Source: CAVXTT01 sp963764685 (GTDB lineage: Bacteria > Bacteroidota > Ignavibacteria > Ignavibacteriales > Ignavibacteriaceae). Taken from it: DNA of 64,000 bases. Numbering within the stretch: the first letter of the stretch is position 1; every line of letters starts with the position of its first letter. Below the pieces are notes generated by a model, which saw only the letters and a program-made list of their open reading frames with translations, was not told where the DNA came from and searched no databases. The DNA lies in contig CAVXTT010000021.1 in assembly GCA_963764685.1 (NCBI GenBank), positions 310,001-374,000 on the forward strand, written 5' to 3'. Of this stretch, positions 41,577-50,634 are shown one piece after another. The position numbers were made by a program, and so were the translations under genes.

Positions 41577-42260
41577 ATGGAAAAAATACTAATTGTTGAA
41601 GATGAGCCGAATATGCGGCTTGGCTTGAAAGATAACCTTGAATTTGAAGGATACGAAGTAGATTTTGCAGTTGATGGAGAGGAAGGACTTAAAAAAATTA
41701 TGCAGAACACCTACAGCCTTGTCCTGCTTGATATAATGCTTCCCAATATGTCGGGATTTGATGTCTGCAGGACTGTCCGCAGCAGGAATAATAAGACCCC
41801 TATTATTTTATTAACAGCAAAGGGGGAGGAAATAGATAAGGTACTCGGGCTGGAGCTTGGTGCCGATGATTATGTAACAAAACCTTTCAGTCTGAGAGAG
41901 CTGCTTGCAAGAATAAAAGCAGTTATAAGAAGAGGTGAAGTAAAATCAACAGGCGGGAATAAGGATATCCGTATCGGTAAGATTGATGTAAACTTTGCAT
42001 CATATAATGCCTTCGAGAACGGCACCCAGGTACAGATGAGCCATAAGGAATTTGAGATACTCAGCTTTTTATGGAGCCATAAAAATAAAACAGTAAGCCG
42101 CGACGAACTGCTTAATGGTGTCTGGGGTTATGAGGAAAGTCCTACTACAAGGACAGTAGATAATTTTATACTGAAGCTGAGACAGAAAATTGAAAAGGAT
42201 CCTAACCACCCGCAGATCATTATTACGGTCCACGGGATCGGGTATAAGATGATTATCTGA
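41577..42260 (+). CDS. OmpR/PhoB-family response regulator
   Basis: The 227-residue regulator has a receiver domain with an acidic pocket (ILIVEDEPNMR), the phospho-acceptor aspartate D52 in VLLDIMLPNMSG, threonine in IILLTAKGEE and lysine in DDYVTKPFSLREL. Its C-terminal winged-helix DNA-binding domain has FEILSFLWSHKNKTVSRDEL, VDNFILKLRQKIEKDP and VHGIGYKMI. It is cotranscribed with the kinase just upstream. It probably activates or represses genes in response to the envelope signal; its targets are not visible. The last eight bases overlap the convergent ABC exporter gene. Confidence 0.95.
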   Translation: MEKILIVEDEPNMRLGLKDNLEFEGYEVDFAVDGEEGLKKIMQNTYSLVLLDIMLPNMSGFDVCRTVRSRNNKTPIILLTAKGEEIDKVLGLELGADDYVTKPFSLRELLARIKAVIRRGEVKSTGGNKDIRIGKIDVNFASYNAFENGTQVQMSHKEFEILSFLWSHKNKTVSRDELLNGVWGYEESPTTRTVDNFILKLRQKIEKDPNHPQIIITVHGIGYKMII

Positions 42261-44037
42261 GATCGGCTAATATATTATTTTCGTTTACTTCTTCTGATTT
42301 AGTCTCCCCTATCTGCTGACGCCACATTGCATAGTACAGACCTTTTATCCTCAGAAGATCATCGTGTCTGCCTGCTTCAACTATTTTTCCTCTCTCAAGT
42401 ACATATATCTTATCGGAGTGAAATACTGTCGACAACCTGTGAGCTATCATAATAGTGATCATTTGATTTGTGCCTGACACTCCCCTGATGGTTTCATTTA
42501 TTTCCTCTTCCGTAAGGGAATCCAGTGCGGAAGTTGCTTCATCAAATATGAGCAGGTTCGGTTTTCTTAAAAGAGCCCGTGCAATTGATAACCTTTGCTT
42601 TTCTCCCCCGGAAACTTTTACTCCCCCTTCTCCTAAAACAGTATCGAGACCTTTATCTGCTCTTGCTAATAAGTCCTGGCAGGAGGCCTGGTTCAATACA
42701 TTTAGTATCTCTTCGTCAGTAGCAGAAGGATTAACAAATAAAAGATTTTCTTTAATAGAACCGGAAAAGAGCTGGGTATCCTGTGTAACAAATCCAATCT
42801 GCTCTCTCAAATCGTCGTAATCTATAAAGTCATGGGATGTTCCGTTATAAAGGATCGAGCCATCTGACGGTTTATATAACCCGACAAGAAGTTTAACAAG
42901 TGTTGTTTTGCCCGAGCCCGAAGGTCCTACAAAGGCAATGGTCTCTCCTTTACGTACATCAAAAGAAATATTATCCACAGCCTTAACCTGGGATGTATTA
43001 TGCCGGAAGCTCACACGGTCGAATGACACCGTATTTATTGCATTAAGGACAAAAGGACTATCCGGTTTTTCTTCAACAGGGAGTTTCAATATCTCATCAA
43101 AATTGTTTAGGGATACTTCTGCCTCACGGTAGATATTTATTATATCTCCTACACTCTGCAGGGGGCCGAATATAAAGAAGGAATAGAGGAAAAGAGAGAA
43201 GAATTCACCGACAGTTATTGTCTGAGTATAGATCAGGTAGAGCATTATAAATATTATACTTGTACGGAGAAAATTAACCGCCGTACCCTGTATAAAGCTC
43301 AACGTCCTGATATATTTTACTTTTTTTAATTCAAGCACCAGGATCTTTTCGGTAGTGGAATTTAAGCGCTTAATCTCCTGCTCGCCAAGCCCCAGACTTT
43401 TAACAAGCTCAATGTTTCTGAGCGATTCGGTTGTTGTTCCTGCAAGAGCAGTTGTTTCACCTACAATTACCTTCTGAACTTTCTTAATTTTCCTGCTAAG
43501 TACAGAGCTGACTATTCCGATAATAGGGGCTGCAGCAAAGAATATAGGGGCTATTATCCAATAAACATATATTGAGTAGATGGTGACGAAAATAAGTCCC
43601 ACCAGTGTGGTGAACAGTGTGTTAATTCCTGCAATTATAAGTCTTTCGGTATCTGTCCTTACCTTCTGAAGAACACCGAGCGTTTGTCCGCTGCGGCGGT
43701 CCTCAAACAAAGAATAAGGGAGCCTGAGAGAATGCTTTACCCCGTCGGTATAAATATCCGCACCTATTTTCTGTGTTATTACATTTACATAATAATCCTG
43801 GAAGTTCTTAGCCACCCGTGAAACGAAGGCAACGCCTACAGCGGCTCCCAGCAATAATAACACACCCCTGAAGAATTCTGCAGTAGTGTATTGACTGAAT
43901 TTGGTTGCATACTTATCTATTACTGTCCTGAATATCAGCGGATCGAGCAGGGAAAATATCTGGTTGATCGCAGCAAGCAGAAGTGCTACGGCAAATAGTT
44001 TCCAGTATCTCCCGGTATATGAAAATAACAGCTTCAT
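42253..44037 (-). CDS. ABC-type exporter, fused membrane and ATPase domains (MsbA-like)
   Basis: The 594-residue half-transporter has six membrane helices in the first 300 residues. The nucleotide-binding domain has Walker A GPSGSGKTT (371-379), Q-loop GFVTQDTQLF, signature VSGGEKQRL (475-483), Walker B LLIFDEATSALD (495-506) and the H-loop IAHRLSTVF. The sequence type is that of lipid and multidrug exporters, which work as homodimers in the inner membrane. The substrate cannot be told from sequence. The gene is convergent with the response regulator, with an eight-base 3' overlap, and is separated from the upstream Spy-like gene by a terminator. Confidence 0.93.
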   Translation of the reverse strand: MKLLFSYTGRYWKLFAVALLLAAINQIFSLLDPLIFRTVIDKYATKFSQYTTAEFFRGVLLLLGAAVGVAFVSRVAKNFQDYYVNVITQKIGADIYTDGVKHSLRLPYSLFEDRRSGQTLGVLQKVRTDTERLIIAGINTLFTTLVGLIFVTIYSIYVYWIIAPIFFAAAPIIGIVSSVLSRKIKKVQKVIVGETTALAGTTTESLRNIELVKSLGLGEQEIKRLNSTTEKILVLELKKVKYIRTLSFIQGTAVNFLRTSIIFIMLYLIYTQTITVGEFFSLFLYSFFIFGPLQSVGDIINIYREAEVSLNNFDEILKLPVEEKPDSPFVLNAINTVSFDRVSFRHNTSQVKAVDNISFDVRKGETIAFVGPSGSGKTTLVKLLVGLYKPSDGSILYNGTSHDFIDYDDLREQIGFVTQDTQLFSGSIKENLLFVNPSATDEEILNVLNQASCQDLLARADKGLDTVLGEGGVKVSGGEKQRLSIARALLRKPNLLIFDEATSALDSLTEEEINETIRGVSGTNQMITIMIAHRLSTVFHSDKIYVLERGKIVEAGRHDDLLRIKGLYYAMWRQQIGETKSEEVNENNILADLR

Positions 44038-44100
44038 AAAAAGTAAGTTATAAAAATATATTAAGACTTTCAGTATAATGCGTCAGCAGGTTTAAAAAAC

Positions 44101-44126
44101 AAAAGGCTGGCAATTGCCAGCCCTTT
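44101..44126 (-). terminator. Terminator after the Spy-like gene
   Basis: GGCTGGCAATTGCCAGCC at 44105-44122 is an 18-base perfect palindrome. On the minus strand it is followed by TTTTGTTTTTT, a proper T tract for ending the upstream gene, which is transcribed leftward. Confidence 0.88.
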
Positions 44127-44142
44127 GAGGGATCTTGAATAT

Positions 44143-44661
44143 TTATTCAGCTTTCTGATCTTGGCTCTTCACATCTTTGTCAGATTGTATATTTGCTTTT
44201 ACTTCAGTCATCCAATCATTCTTCATTTTTATCCATTCAGCACGTTGTGTCTCATCGAGCATACCTTCTATATCATCAACTAAAGAGACAAGTTCAGCAT
44301 CAAGATCCGCATATGTATTGGCATCGCTTTTACCTTCTTGCTGTTCCATATTTATATCAGCTACATTTTCTTCGAACTCAACTATTCTCTCTATTATTTG
44401 ATTTTCCTGTTCTTTGGTAATAGTTAAAGTCTGACCCAGCCTTTCTGTAATTTCTTTTGCCAGTTTGAAATGAGCGGCGGTATCGATCTGGGATTGCTTG
44501 CCAAAATCTGTCCCTGTCCCTTTAGAAGCATCCTCGCCGGGATTCCCATATTGCGTATCGGATGGTTTGCTTGTGGTATCCTCTATCTGAGCCTGGGCCC
44601 TGAAGAAAAATAATACACTGAATACACACATCAGGATCATACTACTCTTTAACCTAATCAT
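44143..44661 (-). CDS. Exported helical protein, Spy/CpxP-like in character
   Basis: The 172-residue protein has a signal peptide (MIRLKSSMILMCVFSVLFFF then RAQA), a serine-, threonine- and glycine-rich linker, and then two or three long acidic helices (about residues 60-150). These have regular charged and glutamine residues, for example ITKEQENQIIERIVEFEENV and DDIEGMLDETQRAEWIKMKN. The E-x-Q-R-x-x-W pattern near the end recalls LTxxQ-containing Spy/CpxP periplasmic chaperones, but the canonical motif is not exact. It may protect envelope proteins or sense stress. It is monocistronic, divergent from the cbb3 operon, with a terminator behind it. Confidence 0.55.
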   Translation of the reverse strand: MIRLKSSMILMCVFSVLFFFRAQAQIEDTTSKPSDTQYGNPGEDASKGTGTDFGKQSQIDTAAHFKLAKEITERLGQTLTITKEQENQIIERIVEFEENVADINMEQQEGKSDANTYADLDAELVSLVDDIEGMLDETQRAEWIKMKNDWMTEVKANIQSDKDVKSQDQKAE

Positions 44662-44729
44662 ATCTTCTCCATATTATATTTAATCATTTTTGAATATAAA
44701 AGAAATAGAAAAAGAGACTGTGATTTCAG

Positions 44730-44747
44730 CTTCTCATAAATGAGAAG
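44730..44747. promoter_or_regulatory. Inverted repeat in the divergent region before ccoI
   Basis: CTTCTCAT, spacer AA, ATGAGAAG is a perfect 8-base inverted repeat in the 182-base gap between the Spy-like gene and ccoI. Dyads of this size are typical of dimeric regulator operators. It does not match the FNR/Anr site (TTGAT-N4-ATCAA) that often controls cbb3 operons. It could also be chance. Confidence 0.35.
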
Positions 44748-44843
44748 AGGTTGAACGGACTTTGCAAAAACAGAGGTAAAATTCTTTAATATTTATTTAT
44801 TGCCAGCAATTTAAGGGGATTTTTTTGGCATAATTATCTATAA

Positions 44844-47261
44844 ATGCTGAAAATGAGTACTTCCATCCTGGAAATAATTAATGATCAAAAATGTTATCAT
44901 TGCGGATTAAACTGTGATGATACAATCCGTATTGAGGATAAGTACTTCTGCTGTTCAGGGTGTAAGACTGTTTATGAGATACTTACCGGCAGCGGTCTCC
45001 AGGATTATTACAGCTTTGATACTTCTCCCGGTACCCGTGTAAATGAGATCCCATCAAAGTTCGATTACCTTGAGGATGAGGATACATTCCGTAGTCTCGT
45101 TGAATTTGCAGACGACAGGATTGCCTTAATAAATTTTAATATTCCCCGGATGCACTGCAGTTCCTGTATATGGCTCCTTGAAAACCTGTATAAGTTTTCT
45201 CCCGCCATAAATGAATCAAAGGTAAACTTCCTAAGAAAAACTCTTTCCATAAAATTCTTTTACCATCAGCTTCCTCTTAAAGAACTGGTAAAGCTTCTTG
45301 CCTCGATAGGTTATGAACCTGTTATTACACTTGAAACTGCTGAAGGGAAAGATAAAAAGGGCACCCTGCAAAACAAGGGTCTGTATTACAGACTCGGGGT
45401 GGCGGGATTCTGCTTCGGCAATATAATGCTGCTGAGCTTTCCTGAATACCTGTCTATCCCCAGGACGGATACAACATACAGGTATCTGTTCCTCTATTTG
45501 AATTTATTCTTATCCCTTCCGGTATTCTTTTATTCCGCTTCGGGATATTTTATATCGGCGTGGAAAGCACTAAGAAGAAAAATTATAAACATAGATTTCC
45601 CTCTTTCGCTTGGTATCCTTGTCCTGTTCGCCAGAAGCGTGTATGAGCTGATGGTATTGGGGGAGGCAGGATATTTTGATTCGATGGCAGGACTGGTATT
45701 CTTTCTTCTGCTCGGAAAGATATTCCAGAGCAAGACATATGAAACTCTAAATTTTGAGCGTAATTATAAATCATACTTCCCGCTGGCAGTTATAAAGAAA
45801 GAAAGCGGTAATGAGAAAAGTGTGCCGGTAACAGAAATAAGGACAGGTGACAGGATAATGCTCCGCAATAATGAAATTATTCCTGCTGATTCTCTTCTGA
45901 TTAAGGGAGATGCAAATATAGATTACAGTTTTGTTACCGGAGAATCTGTACCCGTAAGGGTTAGGGAAGGGGCAGTACTTTATGCCGGGGGGAAGCAATC
46001 AGGATCAGCTATAGAAGCTGAAGTTGTTAAAGAAGTTTCTCAAAGCTACTTAACACAATTGTGGAACAACAGTGCCTTTGATAAACCGGCAGAGAGCAAT
46101 TTTACAATATTCTCAACTACCTTCAGTAAATATTTTACATATGCTATCCTGTTGATAGCGTTTGCAGGATTTATTATCCAGGCAGCAAACGGCATACAGG
46201 CGGGACTTAATGTCTTTACGGCTGTACTTATTGTTGCCTGCCCCTGTGCGCTTGCAATGTCTGTCCCTTTTACATTCGGCAATGCCCTCCGCATTATGGG
46301 ACGCAATAAACTCTACCTGAAGAGCATAAGGACAGTTGAAAATATTGCCGGGATAGATACCATCGTCTTCGATAAAACAGGAACGCTGACTAAAACAGGT
46401 GACATTGAAGTTAAATTAATGGGTGAGATCAACTCCTTCCATAAAGGATTAATCAGATCTCTCGTAAGAAATTCTACTCACCCCTTCAGCCGGAAGATCT
46501 ATGAGCACCTGGCTGATGAGAACCTGTATGATGTAAAAGACTTTAAAGAAACAGCGGGGTCCGGTCTGGAGGGAGAAGTGCTCGGACATAATATCCGGAT
46601 GGGATCCGAAAAGTTTATTACAGGACAGCAGGCAGATAATACTGCAGGCACAGTCTGGTTTTCAATCGACAATGAGATCAAAGGACACTTCTGTTTTGCA
46701 AATGTTTACCGGCAAGGGATAAAAGATCTGCTTTTTTCCCTGAGTAAAAAATATGAACTCTTCCTGCTCACCGGGGATAACGAAAATGAGAGAGATAACC
46801 TGATGAAGCTCTTCCCGTTAAAAGAAAATATTAAGTTCCGGATGAAGCCTGAAGAAAAGCTTGAGTTTATAAATGAGCTCCGGGTAAAAGGGAAAAAAGT
46901 AATGATGGTTGGTGACGGTTTAAACGATGCAGGAGCTTTAAGTAAAAGCAATACCGGCATAGCAGTAACAGAAAATATCAGCACCTTTACTCCCGCATCC
47001 GATGGTATTATAGAAGCAGGCTCATTAAAAGACTTATTGAATTTTCTTATATATTCGGATACCTGCGTAAAATTAATTTATATCAGTTACGCAATCTCCC
47101 TCATTTATAACATTGCGGGACTCAGTTTTGCCGTGCAAAATTTACTTACACCTATAATCGCTGCCATCTTAATGCCTTTGAGTTCAATTTCTGTTGTTTT
47201 ATTTGCAACAGCGGCAACCAATCTGGCGGCCGGTAAAAGGGGGCTCTTATCTCTGTCATAA
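44844..47261 (+). CDS. ccoI: CcoI-type copper-translocating P-type ATPase
   Basis: CcoI/FixI ATPases export copper across the inner membrane to supply the binuclear centre of cbb3 oxidase. The 805-residue protein has an N-terminal cysteine-rich metal-binding domain (CYHCGLNCDD and YFCCSGCKTVYE, residues 17-50). An HMA domain with MHCSSCIWLLENL lies at about 103-115. Eight membrane helices follow, with the transport motif ACPCALAMS (about 465-470), the phosphorylated aspartate in FDKTGTLTKTG (about 510), and the hinge MMVGDGLNDAGAL. It opens the cbb3 operon, and its last bases overlap the likely ccoS start. Confidence 0.93.
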   Translation: MLKMSTSILEIINDQKCYHCGLNCDDTIRIEDKYFCCSGCKTVYEILTGSGLQDYYSFDTSPGTRVNEIPSKFDYLEDEDTFRSLVEFADDRIALINFNIPRMHCSSCIWLLENLYKFSPAINESKVNFLRKTLSIKFFYHQLPLKELVKLLASIGYEPVITLETAEGKDKKGTLQNKGLYYRLGVAGFCFGNIMLLSFPEYLSIPRTDTTYRYLFLYLNLFLSLPVFFYSASGYFISAWKALRRKIINIDFPLSLGILVLFARSVYELMVLGEAGYFDSMAGLVFFLLLGKIFQSKTYETLNFERNYKSYFPLAVIKKESGNEKSVPVTEIRTGDRIMLRNNEIIPADSLLIKGDANIDYSFVTGESVPVRVREGAVLYAGGKQSGSAIEAEVVKEVSQSYLTQLWNNSAFDKPAESNFTIFSTTFSKYFTYAILLIAFAGFIIQAANGIQAGLNVFTAVLIVACPCALAMSVPFTFGNALRIMGRNKLYLKSIRTVENIAGIDTIVFDKTGTLTKTGDIEVKLMGEINSFHKGLIRSLVRNSTHPFSRKIYEHLADENLYDVKDFKETAGSGLEGEVLGHNIRMGSEKFITGQQADNTAGTVWFSIDNEIKGHFCFANVYRQGIKDLLFSLSKKYELFLLTGDNENERDNLMKLFPLKENIKFRMKPEEKLEFINELRVKGKKVMMVGDGLNDAGALSKSNTGIAVTENISTFTPASDGIIEAGSLKDLLNFLIYSDTCVKLIYISYAISLIYNIAGLSFAVQNLLTPIIAAILMPLSSISVVLFATAATNLAAGKRGLLSLS

Positions 47262-47476
47262 TATTTTTAATCGCAGTAAGTCTTTTAATGGCGCTAAGCT
47301 TCCTCGCCGCATTCCTCTGGTCTGTTAGAAAAGGACAGTATACAGATACTTATACCCCCTCGGTAAGGATCCTCCTGGAGGATACACCAAAAGATAACAG
47401 GGATAATAAAGAAGAGATTAAACTTAAAACTACTAATGGAAAACTTTATTCAAGGAGTTCGATCAATGGTGCCTGA
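47249..47476 (+). CDS. ccoS: Cbb3 oxidase assembly protein CcoS with an unconventional start codon
   Basis: CcoS is a small single-span protein needed to insert cofactors into cbb3 oxidase. The conserved core FLAAFLWSVRKGQYTDTYTP and the SVRILL strand are clear. The first ATG in frame (47288) would leave only about ten hydrophobic residues before the basic loop, too few to span the membrane. Upstream in frame lies VIIFLIAVSLLM, which completes the helix. Between the upstream stop codon and 47288 there is no ATG, GTG or TTG; the best candidate is ATC at 47249, behind an AAAGGGGG site, with ATA at 47258 as an alternative. The gene overlaps the end of ccoI by 13 bases and ccoNO by 11. A sequence error is also possible. 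Confidence 0.75.
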   Translation: MSVIIFLIAVSLLMALSFLAAFLWSVRKGQYTDTYTPSVRILLEDTPKDNRDNKEEIKLKTTNGKLYSRSSINGA

Positions 47477-49595
47477 TAAATTCAGTTATGATAATGGCAT
47501 TGTAAGGAATTTCGGATTTGCAACAGGCCTCTGGGGTGTTGTTGGAATGCTAGTTGGAATAACCATCGGCGTCCAGTTATTCTGGCCTGCATTAAATCTG
47601 AATATCCCTTATCTGACATTCGGCCGCATAAGACCCCTTCATACAAATGCTGTCATATTTGCCTTTGTAGGAAATGCCATTTTTATGGGTATCTATTATT
47701 CCCTTCAGCGGTTGTGTAAGGCAAGAATGTTCAGTGATTTCTTAAGCAATTTCCATTTCTGGGGATGGCAGCTGATAATTGTTGCCGCAGCTATTACTCT
47801 CCCCCTTGGTATTACAACAAGCAAGGAATATGCTGAACTTGAATGGCCTATCGATATTGCAATCACACTTGTATGGGTGGCATTCGGCATAAATATGTTC
47901 GGCACTATTATAAAACGAAGAGAGCACCATATGTACGTGGCAATATGGTTCTATATTGCTACCTGGGCTACTGTAGCTGTGCTGCATATTGTTAATTCCA
48001 TTGAGGTACCCGTAAGCTTTCTTAAAAGCTATCCTATTTATGCAGGTGTACAGGATGCCCTTGTTCAATGGTGGTATGGACATAATGCCGTAGCTTTTTT
48101 CCTTACGACACCATACCTCGGACTAATGTATTATTATCTTCCCAAGGCTGCCAACAGACCGGTATATTCTTATAAGCTTTCCATAATACATTTCTGGGCT
48201 TTGATCTTTCTATATATATGGGCAGGTCCTCATCATCTGCTTTATTCATCACTCCCTAACTGGGCTCAGTCACTCGGAACTGTTTTTTCTATTATGCTGA
48301 TTGCACCCTCCTGGGGAGGAATGATTAACGGACTGCTTACTTTAAGAGGCGCCTGGGATAAAGTCCGCGAAGATCCTATATTGAAATTTATGGTGGTCGC
48401 AATTACCGCCTACGGTATGGCAACCTTCGAAGGTCCTATGCTCTCCCTTAAGAATGTTAATGCCATTGCACATTTTACAGATTGGATAGTTTCACACGTC
48501 CATATCGGCGCACTCGGATGGAACGGATTCCTCACCTTCGGAATATTATACTGGCTGATCCCGCGGCTGTACAATACAAATTTATTTTCTAAGAAAATGG
48601 CAAACTTCCATTTCTGGATAGGAACACTCGGCATAGTATTTTATGCATCGTCAATGTACTGGTCGGGAGTAGCGCAGTCGCTGATGTGGAAACAATTCAC
48701 CCCAATAGGTCTCCTGCAGTATCCTAATTTTCTTGAAACAACCCTGCAGATAATCCCGATGCATATTTTCAGGGCAATAGGGGGAACACTCTACCTGACA
48801 GGCGTACTTGTTATGATTTATAATCTTGCCAAAACAGTCAGGCAGGGAAAGCTGGTAAAGGAAGAAGCAGCCGAGGCACCTGCACTCATTAAAATTAAAG
48901 AATCATTTGCTCCGGGGAAAAGACACCGCTGGCTTGAAGGCAGACCGGTTTATTTTCTTATTGTTTCACTTGTTGTTGTTCTTATCGGCGGTCTTGTTGA
49001 ATTCCTTCCTACCTTCCTTATAAAATCGAATATTCCAACAATAGCCAGCGTAAAGCCGTATACTCCTCTTGAATTGATCGGAAGGGATATATATATCAGA
49101 GAGGGCTGCGTTAGCTGCCATTCTCAGCTTGTGCGTCCCTTCAGATCTGAAACAGAGAGATATGGTGAATATGCAAAAGCAGGTGAATATGTTTATGATC
49201 ATCCCTTCCTGTGGGGTTCCAAACGCACGGGATTGGATCTTTTAAGAGAAGGGGGCAAGTATCCTAACCTCTGGCATTATCTCCATATGGAAAACCCATC
49301 ATCGATGTCGCCCAATTCAGTGATGCCCTCATTTCCCTGGCTCCTTACGGATGATATGGAACTTTCGACACTGGGATCCAAGATCAAAGCAATGAGAAGT
49401 GTCGGCGTGCCTTATGATATAAACTATGAACAGACTGCATTAGCTGATCTGCAGAAACAGGCTGATGCTATCAGGCTGGATTTACGTAAGGCAGGAGCTC
49501 CGGCAGAAAGCAATAAAGATATAATTGCTCTCATCGCTTACCTGCAGAGATTAGGCAGGGATATAAAAGGACAATCATTATCGGGAGCGAGGTAA
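47466..49595 (+). CDS. ccoNO: Cbb3-type cytochrome c oxidase, fused subunits I and II (CcoN-CcoO)
   Basis: The 709-residue protein joins the haem-copper catalytic subunit with the mono-haem cytochrome c subunit. The CcoN part (about 1-470) has the haem and copper histidines in RPLHTNAVIF, WYGHNAVAFF, WAGPHHLLYSSLP and VSHVHIGALGWNG, and about 12 membrane helices. A further helix near 500 leads to the CcoO part, with its haem site EGCVSCHSQLVRPF at about 545-555 and the methionine-ligand segment SVMPSFPWL. The complex reduces oxygen with high affinity and pumps protons. The start at 47466 is chosen because AAGGAG lies nine bases upstream; ATG at 47436 is in the same frame. Such fusions are usual in Bacteroidota. 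Confidence 0.95.
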   Translation: MVPDKFSYDNGIVRNFGFATGLWGVVGMLVGITIGVQLFWPALNLNIPYLTFGRIRPLHTNAVIFAFVGNAIFMGIYYSLQRLCKARMFSDFLSNFHFWGWQLIIVAAAITLPLGITTSKEYAELEWPIDIAITLVWVAFGINMFGTIIKRREHHMYVAIWFYIATWATVAVLHIVNSIEVPVSFLKSYPIYAGVQDALVQWWYGHNAVAFFLTTPYLGLMYYYLPKAANRPVYSYKLSIIHFWALIFLYIWAGPHHLLYSSLPNWAQSLGTVFSIMLIAPSWGGMINGLLTLRGAWDKVREDPILKFMVVAITAYGMATFEGPMLSLKNVNAIAHFTDWIVSHVHIGALGWNGFLTFGILYWLIPRLYNTNLFSKKMANFHFWIGTLGIVFYASSMYWSGVAQSLMWKQFTPIGLLQYPNFLETTLQIIPMHIFRAIGGTLYLTGVLVMIYNLAKTVRQGKLVKEEAAEAPALIKIKESFAPGKRHRWLEGRPVYFLIVSLVVVLIGGLVEFLPTFLIKSNIPTIASVKPYTPLELIGRDIYIREGCVSCHSQLVRPFRSETERYGEYAKAGEYVYDHPFLWGSKRTGLDLLREGGKYPNLWHYLHMENPSSMSPNSVMPSFPWLLTDDMELSTLGSKIKAMRSVGVPYDINYEQTALADLQKQADAIRLDLRKAGAPAESNKDIIALIAYLQRLGRDIKGQSLSGAR

Positions 49596-49598
49596 AAG

Positions 49599-49796
49599 AT
49601 GCTTAGAGATTTTTTACCACCTGTCGAATATCTTGGAACCCTGCAGGGTATTTCACTGATTCTTTTTTTAAGCTTCTTTGTAATGCTTGTTATCTGGGTG
49701 TTCCGAATCGACAAAAAATATATAAGAGAAATGGAAATACTGCCTCTCGATCAAACTAATCCGGAAATTAAAATATCTGGTGGTCACAATGAATAG
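49599..49796 (+). CDS. ccoQ: Cbb3-type oxidase subunit CcoQ
   Basis: The 65-residue protein has one membrane helix (LQGISLILFLSFFVMLVIWV) followed by FRIDKKYIREMEILPLDQ, the short CcoQ-type cytoplasmic tail. CcoQ stabilises the oxidase complex. It starts three bases after the ccoNO stop codon, and its own end overlaps the ccoP start by eight bases, so these genes are translated together. Sequence conservation in CcoQ is low; the call rests on size, helix and position. Confidence 0.85.
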   Translation: MLRDFLPPVEYLGTLQGISLILFLSFFVMLVIWVFRIDKKYIREMEILPLDQTNPEIKISGGHNE

Positions 49797-50634
49797 AATA
49801 AAATTAAAAGCGAAAATGCTTCTGTTATTAATAACCTTATCTGCAGCTATAAATCCATTGCGGGCTGCAGAGTTTACAAAAACGTATTACGATTTCGTTG
49901 CCTTATTTATTGCGGGCATCATACTGCTTGTCTTCCTTGGTTTTCTTTATTATGGTATGGGGGAAGGAAAACCTGCACCGGCAAAGAAACAAAATGCCCT
50001 GTTTGCCAAAATCAGGCAGATATTAACAGGTGCAACTCCTATTGAAAAGGAAGAGGAAATTCTTTTCGAACACAGCTTTGACGGTATACGGGAGCTCGAT
50101 AACAGGATACCTCCCTGGTTCAGCTATTTATTCTATATAACTATAATCTTTGCAGTTTACTATATGCTGGATTATCATGTATTCAAAACAGGCGTCCTTC
50201 AGGAAGAAGAATATGCAATGGAAGTGAAACAAGCCGAGGCATTGCGCGCTGAACTTATCAAAACAGGCGCATTCATAAATGAAGAGACTGTTACCCTTCT
50301 TACCGATGAGATTTCTTTAATATCCGGTAAGAAAATTTTTACATCAAACTGCGTTGCCTGCCATCGTGAGGATGCCGGAGGACTTATCGGTCCCAATCTA
50401 ACCGATGAGTTCTGGATAAACGGCGGAGGTGTTAAGGATATATTTAAGACCATAAAGTACGGTGTTCCGGCAAAAGGTATGATCAGCTGGCAGGCTCAGT
50501 TAAATCCGAAACAAATCCAGGAGGTAATGAGCTTTGTTGTCAGCTTAAAAGGATCTAATCCTCAGAATCCTAAAGCTCCCCAGGGAGACAGATACACTGA
50601 AGCCGATACGACAAAAACTGTGGCTATGAATTGA
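49789..50634 (+). CDS. ccoP: Cbb3-type oxidase cytochrome c subunit CcoP, single haem
   Basis: The 281-residue protein has two membrane helices: an N-terminal segment around residues 35-60 (VALFIAGIILLVFLGFLYY) and a second near 105-125 (FSYLFYITIIFAVYYMLDY) that begins the FixP-type N-terminal domain (DGIRELDNRIPPWFSYLF). It then has one cytochrome c domain with haem site SNCVACHREDAGG (about 186-198) and methionine segment AKGMISWQAQL. Proteobacterial CcoP normally has two haems; a single haem is common in Bacteroidota. It passes electrons to the CcoO part. ATG at 49789 is preferred over GTG at 49780. The end overlaps ccoG. Confidence 0.92.
   Translation: MNRIKLKAKMLLLLITLSAAINPLRAAEFTKTYYDFVALFIAGIILLVFLGFLYYGMGEGKPAPAKKQNALFAKIRQILTGATPIEKEEEILFEHSFDGIRELDNRIPPWFSYLFYITIIFAVYYMLDYHVFKTGVLQEEEYAMEVKQAEALRAELIKTGAFINEETVTLLTDEISLISGKKIFTSNCVACHREDAGGLIGPNLTDEFWINGGGVKDIFKTIKYGVPAKGMISWQAQLNPKQIQEVMSFVVSLKGSNPQNPKAPQGDRYTEADTTKTVAMN

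Noticed and set aside
44662..44843. FNR/Anr operator before the cbb3 operon
   Set aside because: I looked for TTGAT-N4-ATCAA or a close match and found none; only an unrelated 8-base dyad is present.
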